Assembly (NCBI GenBank): GCA_022822525.1 | Contig: JAJEBN010000072.1 | Location: 1 to 47,307, forward strand | Reading direction: 5' to 3' | Length of the DNA: 47,307 bases | Origin: Acidimicrobiia bacterium | Lineage (GTDB): Bacteria > Actinomycetota > Acidimicrobiia > Acidimicrobiales > Poriferisodalaceae | Part shown: piece by piece, positions 42,245-47,307 of the stretch | How the letters are laid out: each line of letters begins with the position of its first letter | Numbering within the stretch: position 1 is the first letter of the stretch | The notes under the pieces: model-generated | The model's input: the letters and a program-made list of their open reading frames with translations, nothing else | Databases searched by the model: none | Told to the model about the DNA's origin: nothing | Translations under genes and position numbers: made by a program

Positions 42245-43819
42245 ATGACAGCCGGCGAGCAACAGCACCCCGTGCCTGACTTCTTCGACACGTTGGATCG
42301 GGTCGTGCGTCGAGAGATCGCTGATTGCGGCGGTCTCGTCGACGCGGAGCGGCTCAGCGGCGGGGCCAGCATGGAGACCTACCGGTTGCGTTGCCGTCGT
42401 GTCTCTGATCCCGATGCGACGTTCGACATCTGCCTGCGTCGGGGGCCTGACGGCGAGGACCGTGAGGGCGACAATGTCACGGGCGTGGCAGCCGAGGCGC
42501 AGTGCATGGCTGTGGCCCGTGCAGCCGGCGTTCCCGAGCCCGAGGTGCTGTATGTGCTGCAGCCCGCCGATGGCGTCGGCGCGGGCTTCCTGATGGAGTG
42601 GCTCGACGGTGTCACGCTGGGCGCTCGCATTGCCAGGGCCCCTGAGCTGGCCGACGTGCGCTCACGGCTGGCGTTCCAGTGCGGCCAGGAGATGGCCCGC
42701 ATCCATGGCATCGACCTCGACGCCTCGGGACTGTCAAGCGTGCTGCGCCGGGTCGAGCCGGCCGAGTACCTCGCCGAATCGTGGGATCGCTACAAGGAGA
42801 TGCCCACTCCCCAACCGATGATCGACTACGCGGGACGCTGGCTGACCGAACAGCTGGGCAGCCGGGGGTCGGTCGAGCTGACGCTGGTGCACAACGACTT
42901 CCGCAACGGCAACGTCATGGTCGACCCCGACGAGGGTCTCAACGCCGTGCTCGACTGGGAGACCGCTCACGTCGGCGACCCGATGCGCGATCTGGGCTGG
43001 ATGTGCACGAACTCGTGGCGCTTCGGGCAGCGGCACCTGCCGGTCGGCGGCTTCGGGCACTACGAGGACCTGTTCGCCGGCTACGAGGACATCGCCGGCC
43101 ACCCCGTCGATCGGGATCGAGTGCAGTACTGGGAGGTCTTCGGCTCGTTCTGGTGGGCAGTCGGCTGCCTGTCCATGGCAGATCGCTACCGGATGGGCTC
43201 CGACGCCACCGTGGAGCGGCCAGGCATCGGTCGCCGGAGCTCGGAGTGCCAGCTCGACTGCGTCAACCTGATCATCCCCGGACATGTGGCGTTCCAACCC
43301 GCCGTGGCTGAACTCGGCCTGCTCGAACCCGATTTCGGCCGGCGGCCGCAGGGCTCGTCGCCGCTGGGCGGCAGTCACACCAGTGCTCAGGCGCATGCAG
43401 CAGCCGGCGACATGCCCCGCGTTGACGAGCTGCTCGAGAGCGTGCGCGACTTTCTCCATGGCGAGGTCCGACACGCCACCGAGGGCCGCACCAACTTCTT
43501 GGCGCTCGTGGCGGGCAACTCCCTCGACATCGCGTTGCGAGAACGCCTGATCGGGCCGCAACTGCACCGCTACGAGCTGGAGCGGCTCACTGCGCTGGTC
43601 GGTGACAGCACTTCGATGGCCAGCGATCGCGCCGTCTCCGATGCACAGGTCGCCGAGCAGGTCACGGCGCTGCGGTGGCGTCTCGTGCACGCACTGCGAG
43701 ACGGCTCCATGCCGCTGGACGCACCCGGGCTCGCCGACTACCTGCGCACCGCCGTCGCCCACCAGGTGGCAATCGACCAGCCCAAATACTCAGCCTTCCG
43801 CCACATCGCCACCCTGTGA
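42245..43819 (+). CDS. APH-family phosphotransferase fused to DUF6285
   Basis: This 524-residue protein has an aminoglycoside phosphotransferase-like kinase domain in the first 350 residues: SGGASMETYRL (nucleotide loop), LVHNDFRNGNVMVDP (catalytic HxDxxxxN) and VLDWETAHVGDPMRDLGW (metal-binding Asp). A C-terminal domain (about 395-515) has VDELLESVRDFLHGEV and FLALVAGNSLDIALRE, the DUF6285 pattern. These two are usually separate neighbouring genes next to acyl-CoA dehydrogenases. Likely a small-molecule or acyl kinase, not necessarily a resistance enzyme. It starts 42 bp after the PhyH stop and may share its transcript. Confidence 0.85.
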   Translation: MTAGEQQHPVPDFFDTLDRVVRREIADCGGLVDAERLSGGASMETYRLRCRRVSDPDATFDICLRRGPDGEDREGDNVTGVAAEAQCMAVARAAGVPEPEVLYVLQPADGVGAGFLMEWLDGVTLGARIARAPELADVRSRLAFQCGQEMARIHGIDLDASGLSSVLRRVEPAEYLAESWDRYKEMPTPQPMIDYAGRWLTEQLGSRGSVELTLVHNDFRNGNVMVDPDEGLNAVLDWETAHVGDPMRDLGWMCTNSWRFGQRHLPVGGFGHYEDLFAGYEDIAGHPVDRDRVQYWEVFGSFWWAVGCLSMADRYRMGSDATVERPGIGRRSSECQLDCVNLIIPGHVAFQPAVAELGLLEPDFGRRPQGSSPLGGSHTSAQAHAAAGDMPRVDELLESVRDFLHGEVRHATEGRTNFLALVAGNSLDIALRERLIGPQLHRYELERLTALVGDSTSMASDRAVSDAQVAEQVTALRWRLVHALRDGSMPLDAPGLADYLRTAVAHQVAIDQPKYSAFRHIATL

Positions 43820-43841
43820 CGGCAGCAGGCAATGCCGACGG

Positions 43842-44267
43842 TCAGCGCCAGAGAGCCAGCAGGACGCCGATGACGCTGTAGGAGATGAGCGGGTAGCCGG
43901 CGTTTATGGCCCAGAGCCGCAGGCTGCGGCCCTCGAAGGCGTAGTTGATGCCGTGCGAGGTGAGCACGAAGCCTGCGCCGGCCATCAGGCCGAGGCCGAG
44001 GCCTTCGCCGAAGCTGTCGGTATCGAGGCCCTGGCCGAGCAGCGCCAGCACAAGCGTGAAGACGAAAGCGAGCACGATCGCCAGCACGTAGGGGTACCAC
44101 TGGCGCGGCGTGCCCTTCATTGCCTCCATGTCGTCGTCGGTCAGCCCGACTTCGGCCATCCACGGCTTGGCCAGCGTACTGTACCACGCCGCGCCCAGCA
44201 CCTGGTTGAACACGATCGCCACGATGATCGCCCACCAGTTCAGGCTCCCCAGATCCATTGCGTCCAT
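43842..44267 (-). CDS. DUF1761 membrane protein
   Basis: This 141-residue protein has four predicted transmembrane helices. The opening NWWAIIVAIVFNQVLGAAWYS and the basic/acidic loop KPWMAEVGLTDDDMEAM are typical of DUF1761, a family with no assigned function. I take the ATG at 44267, preceded by GGGGGAGAC; the frame extends to GTG 44282. It is convergent with the APH gene. Confidence 0.8.
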   Translation of the reverse strand: MDAMDLGSLNWWAIIVAIVFNQVLGAAWYSTLAKPWMAEVGLTDDDMEAMKGTPRQWYPYVLAIVLAFVFTLVLALLGQGLDTDSFGEGLGLGLMAGAGFVLTSHGINYAFEGRSLRLWAINAGYPLISYSVIGVLLALWR

Positions 44268-44399
44268 GTGCGTCTCCCCCACGTCCCGGTTGCCGGCGGC
44301 CGGCTCCCGCGCTGAGCCTAGGTCTCGGCATCTGCCCGCTCGTCCGGCGGGCCGGCGGCCGGGGCCTGTGAAGCGAGGCCGCAGGGCGTCGACGATGTC

Positions 44400-45335
44400 T
44401 CAGCCGGCTGAGGGGATATGGTACCAGCCGCCGCCGATGAGGGTGCCGTCGACGTCGATCAGCCACATGCGCATGGAGTGGGGTCCGCCGGCGTCGGCAG
44501 GGTTGTCTCCGGCGGTGATCCAGCCGCCTTCGGCGGTGGCGTTGCGGACTGCGGGTCCCAGCAGGTCTTCGATGTCGGTGCCGATGAGGCTGGGGTCGAT
44601 ATGGGCCAGGATCTCGCCGTCGGGGGCTGCGAGGATGCCCGTGAAGAACCCGCCGAGGGCGAGGGTGGTGTTGTAGTACTGCGCGGTGGGTGTGAGGCCC
44701 GCAGCGATGCCCTCCGGATCGTTGGAGAACTCGAGGAACGCTTCCAGCCCGCCGCTGCGGAAATGCTCTGCTGCCTCGGAGAACAGCCGCGGCGCCAGTT
44801 CCTCGGTATCGACGTACCAGCCCGAGCCGAACAGCAGCCCGTCGTGGCGGACCACCCAGGCGTTCTTGAATTCGAACACGTCCTCGTCGCCCAGCGCCTG
44901 AGCGGCCGGGTTGACGTACACGTAGGGCACCCAGCATCCCGCCTCGGTGGCGGCCAGCATCTCGGGGCCGAAGTTGTAGCCATTGATGTCGGTGCCCACG
45001 GCCCCCTTGACGTCGAGGCCGCGCCGGCTCGGGTCGTAGTGGCCGATCACGATGTCGTCGCGGTCGATGACGAACACGTACCACTCGCCGTCGACGCTGG
45101 TGGGGTCGTTGTAGTGGGCCAGCATTGCATCGAGCCCGTCAGCCTCGTAGCGGGCGATGGCCTCGTCGACCACGGACCGGGTGTAGGCCACCGGATCGGA
45201 TTCCGAGGGGGCCGATGCATCGCTGCCGCCGGCGGCGTCGCTGCCGCCGGTGCAGCCGGCCGCGAGCAGCAGCCCGACGGCGGCGACGGCCACGGCCCGT
45301 ACGAACCTGCTCGTCGTCGGACCGGAGCGCATCAC
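44400..45335 (-). CDS. Lipoprotein with duplicated Cache-like sensor domains
   Basis: This 311-residue exported protein has a signal peptide with the lipobox LLLAAGC (Cys28). After a Ser/Gly/Asp-rich linker come two similar halves: residues about 55-170 (YEADGLDAMLAHYNDP, WYVFVIDRDDIVIGHYDPS, GTDINGY) and about 185-308 (FRSGGLEAFLEFSNDP, GILAAPDGEILAHIDPSLIGTDI). Each looks like a small Cache ligand-binding fold, normally found outside histidine kinases and chemoreceptors. Here there is no membrane helix or signalling domain, so it would be an anchored binding protein. There are two possible start Met, at 45335 and 45332. Its ligand is unknown. Confidence 0.75.
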   Translation of the reverse strand: MMRSGPTTSRFVRAVAVAAVGLLLAAGCTGGSDAAGGSDASAPSESDPVAYTRSVVDEAIARYEADGLDAMLAHYNDPTSVDGEWYVFVIDRDDIVIGHYDPSRRGLDVKGAVGTDINGYNFGPEMLAATEAGCWVPYVYVNPAAQALGDEDVFEFKNAWVVRHDGLLFGSGWYVDTEELAPRLFSEAAEHFRSGGLEAFLEFSNDPEGIAAGLTPTAQYYNTTLALGGFFTGILAAPDGEILAHIDPSLIGTDIEDLLGPAVRNATAEGGWITAGDNPADAGGPHSMRMWLIDVDGTLIGGGWYHIPSAG

Positions 45336-45396
45336 CAGGACGAGTCAGCGTTGCTGTCGTTCTGCGCCGCCGGTTGGCCGGACGACCGCAGCCGCA

Positions 45397-46125
45397 CTAC
45401 AGGCCGCCCGCCACGGTGCAGCTCGTGCCTGAGAGCGCGCTGCCCAACGTGGAGTCGGGGAAGTAGACCCACCCATTCGCGTCCCAGCGACCCTGGGCGA
45501 GATCCTGGAACGTGACCGAGTAGACCGGCGTGAAGGTGATGTCGTCCTCGCCGTCGTCGTCGAGGTCGATGCCTGATGACTGCAGCGTCGAGATCTGCCC
45601 GTGACTCGGGTATCCAGACGAATGCGCCAACGAGACCTCCCAGGAAGTCGCCGTCGAGGCTGCTGTCTCGCTCAATGTCAGGTCGACCGTGATCGAGGAC
45701 GCGCTCGCTGAGCACGACAGGCTGCCCGGCGAGCCCTCCGCCGGCTCCGTGGTGGTAGTGGTTGCGGGGGCAGTGGTGGTCGTTGTCGGAGCGGATTCGG
45801 AGACGGTGCAGGTGGTGTCACCGAACCGGATCCACGTGCCGTCGTTGGTCTGCTTGACCACCCACACGCTGTAGTCGCCCGCCGACAGCGACGAGAACGT
45901 GACCGACGCCGTTCCCGAACGGCTTCTCCACGGCAGAATCTGCGATGTCTGCTGGTTCGCGGAGTTCTTCACATAGGCCGTGTACTGGAAAATGTGGGTC
46001 TGGCCGCTCCACGACATCGTGAGCGAGCCCGTGCCAGCAGAGCATGTGATGCTGCCCGACGCCTGCACGCTCGTTGTCAAGAGCGTGCCGGTCACCACTG
46101 CCACGAGAAGCGCAGAGGCCGCCAC
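45397..46125 (-). CDS. Secreted two-domain protein, 5' end apparently cut by IS3
   Basis: This 242-residue exported protein has a hydrophobic signal core (ALLVAVVTGTLLTTSVQASG) but lacks the usual basic head. Two beta-sandwich-like domains (about 24-108 and 132-242, each with paired Cys) are joined by a Thr-rich linker with TTTTTAPATTTTTEPAEG. A DLDDDGEDDITF stretch may bind calcium. It starts at GTG 46125, only five bases before the putative end of the IS3 element at 46131; the frame stays open into the element, which fits loss of the original start. No named family recognised. Confidence 0.65.
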   Translation of the reverse strand: MAASALLVAVVTGTLLTTSVQASGSITCSAGTGSLTMSWSGQTHIFQYTAYVKNSANQQTSQILPWRSRSGTASVTFSSLSAGDYSVWVVKQTNDGTWIRFGDTTCTVSESAPTTTTTAPATTTTTEPAEGSPGSLSCSASASSITVDLTLSETAASTATSWEVSLAHSSGYPSHGQISTLQSSGIDLDDDGEDDITFTPVYSVTFQDLAQGRWDANGWVYFPDSTLGSALSGTSCTVAGGL

Positions 46126-46199
46126 GCCTCTGACAGGGGACCCTGATTTGGGTCCGTGAGTTGTGGGTCTGATTCCCTGAGGATGGGAGGATGACCACG

Positions 46200-46477
46200 A
46201 TGAAGAGGAAGCGTCATACGCCTGAGCAGGCGGTGCGCAAGCTGCGTGAGGGCGAGCGCCGTCTGAATGCGGGCGAGGAGCTGGGCCTGGTGCTGCGTCA
46301 GCTGGAGATCACCGAGTCGACTTGGAATCGGTGGCGGAGCACCTATGGCGGCATGAAGGCCGTCGATGTGAAGGAGCTCAAGGAGCTGCGCGTCAAGAAC
46401 GCCCGGCTCGCAAGCTGCTGGCCGAGGCCGAGCTGGACAAGGCGATGCTCAAGGACCTGGCCGAGGGAAAATGGTGA
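46200..46477 (+). pseudogene. IS3 OrfA (helix-turn-helix), broken by a 1-nt deletion
   Basis: The ATG at 46200 has GGGAGG nine bases upstream. The product begins KRKRHTPEQAVRKLREGERR and contains ITESTWNRW, the IS3 OrfA DNA-binding domain. After NARL near 46408 the frame turns to nonsense, while the expected KLLAEAELDKAMLKDLAEGK continues in the next frame to a TGA at 46475-46477. A missing base between 46408 and 46409 (CGGCTCGC where CGGCTGCGC would restore the leucine zipper) explains this. The copy may therefore be inactive, or the base may be an assembly error. Confidence 0.8.
46465..46471 (+). other. G GGA AAA slippery heptamer for -1 frameshifting (orfA to orfB)
   Basis: GGGAAAA lies in the restored OrfA reading phase as G GGA AAA, matching the X XXY YYZ rule. 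A -1 slip leads straight into the orfB codon ATG at 46471, giving the OrfAB fusion used by IS3 elements. The orfA stop follows two codons later. Confidence 0.7.
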
Positions 46478-47307
46478 CCCCGGACCGCCGCCGGGCCGCT
46501 GTGGTGCGGCTCGTGGACAGGTTCGGGGTGTCCCAGCGGCGTGCGTGCGCGGTGGTGGGCCAGCACCGCTCGACCCAGCGGCGCCCCCCAGCGGCTCGGG
46601 CGGACGCGGACGCCGCGTACGGGGCGTGGCTGTGCCGCTTCGCGCAGGACCATCCCCGCTGGGGATGGCGCAAGGCCCACGACGTCGCCGTCAGACAGGG
46701 CCGGGTCATCAACCCGAAACGGACGCTGCGGCTGTGGCGCGCTCATCATCTTCAGCGGCCCCCGCAGCGCCGCCGCAAGCGCGAGCGCCTCGGTGACGGC
46801 ACCGCCGCGAAGCTGCGTGCCGAGCGGCCGAATCACGTGTGGGCGCTGGACTTCTGCTTCGACGAGACCGCTCAGCGTCGCCGCCTCAAGCTGCCCAACG
46901 TCATCGACGAGTTCACCCGCGAAGCTCTCGCGATCCGCGTGGATCACAGCATCGACGCCGACGGCGTCGTCGAGGTCGTCGAGCAGATCGCCGCCGCCAG
47001 AGGCGCTCCGGCGCATCTGCGCATGGACAACGGGCCCGAGCTCACCGCCGACGCGCTGCGGGACTGGTGCGCGCTCTCACAGACCGCGACCGCCTACATC
47101 GAGCCCGGCGCCCCATGGGAGAACGGCCACATCGAATCGTTCAACGGCCGGCTGCGCGACGAATGCCTCAACATCGAGGACTTCTCCAACCTGCTCGAAG
47201 CCCGCGTCGTCATCGAGGACTGGCGACACGACTACAACCACTACCGGCCCCACCGATCACTCGGCGGACAAACCCCCGCCGCCTACGCTGCCAACCACCA
47301 ACCGACA
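46471..47307 (+). CDS. IS3-family transposase OrfB, runs off window end
   Basis: This frame is open from the ATG at 46471 to the window edge, 279 codons. It has the IS3 OrfB DDE integrase core: WALDFCFDE (first Asp), LRMDNGPEL (second Asp) and ENGHIESFNGRLRDECLN (Glu), followed by YNHYRPHRSLGG. HPRWGWRKAHDV is the HTH_21-type region. It is in the -1 frame to orfA. The C-terminus and stop lie outside. Catalytic residues are intact, so this subunit looks functional apart from the OrfA break. Confidence 0.93.
   Translation, partial: MVTPDRRRAAVVRLVDRFGVSQRRACAVVGQHRSTQRRPPAARADADAAYGAWLCRFAQDHPRWGWRKAHDVAVRQGRVINPKRTLRLWRAHHLQRPPQRRRKRERLGDGTAAKLRAERPNHVWALDFCFDETAQRRRLKLPNVIDEFTREALAIRVDHSIDADGVVEVVEQIAAARGAPAHLRMDNGPELTADALRDWCALSQTATAYIEPGAPWENGHIESFNGRLRDECLNIEDFSNLLEARVVIEDWRHDYNHYRPHRSLGGQTPAAYAANHQPT

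Larger units (their letters stand above)
46131..47307 (+). mobile_element. IS3-family insertion sequence, left end to beyond the window
   Basis: OrfA and OrfB of an IS3-type transposase follow a putative left end starting TGACAGGGGACCC at 46131, about 70 bp before orfA. The 46131 boundary is inferred from the TG start and from where the neighbouring secreted-protein frame loses sense; the right end is outside the window. Confidence 0.7.

Noticed and set aside
1..47307. CRISPR array, tRNA or rRNA genes
   Set aside because: No regularly spaced repeats and no tRNA-like T-arm or acceptor patterns were found in the short intergenic regions.

Overview
The window is high-GC, gene-dense DNA. Codon use, an SCO6745-like protein, a DUF6285 fusion, SNF2 with its helicase-associated domain, and abundant CaiB/PhyH/APH-type catabolic genes suggest an actinobacterium, most likely an environmental (marine or host-associated) Acidimicrobiia-type organism. 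This placement is inferred; no rRNA or other phylogenetic marker is present. Both window ends lie inside transposase genes: an IS5-like fragment at the left and an IS3-family element at the right.

Left part (0.2-12.3 kb): an SCO6745-like protein, a secreted lysozyme-like protein, a three-gene operon (D-aminoacylase-type amidohydrolase, DsbA-fold protein, Baeyer-Villiger monooxygenase), an SNF2 helicase with a small partner, and prolyl-tRNA synthetase.

Central part (12.4-34 kb) is the main find: a contiguous C1 island that appears to demethylate a quaternary amine, probably glycine betaine, and burn the methyl groups. (1) Corrinoid operon: corrinoid protein, DUF1638 protein, methyl-H4folate methyltransferase, RACo-type reactivase, non-pyrrolysine MttB-family methyltransferase. 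(2) Dimethylglycine/sarcosine dehydrogenase-family flavoenzyme with EtfB and EtfA. (3) Formate-H4folate ligase and a MetF-like reductase. (4) A three-subunit NAD-linked formate dehydrogenase whose catalytic subunit reads through an in-frame TGA as selenocysteine, with a clear SECIS hairpin, and whose usual N-terminal Fe4S4 domain sits on another subunit. (5) An IclR regulator. Two membrane transporters and one uncharacterised membrane protein accompany these operons. The intergenic regions heading these units carry tandem copies of one 17-bp dyad (consensus GTTCCRYNNNRYGGAAC), spaced 18 bp at all three loci, which looks like the operator of a local IclR regulon. FolD/FchA, selenocysteine machinery and an obvious betaine transporter are not in the window.

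Right part (34.5-46.1 kb): an MFS transporter, a SerA-like dehydrogenase, a D-erythronate dehydrogenase-like protein, a small membrane protein, a CaiB/BaiF CoA-transferase, a dihydroorotase variant with a QxH in place of the usual HxH, a frameshifted phytanoyl-CoA dioxygenase gene, an APH-DUF6285 fusion, a DUF1761 protein, a duplicated-domain lipoprotein and a secreted protein whose 5' end appears to be cut by the IS3 element.

No CRISPR array, tRNA or rRNA gene was recognised, and no gene-free stretch exceeds 300 bases. All functional calls come from reading motifs by eye.
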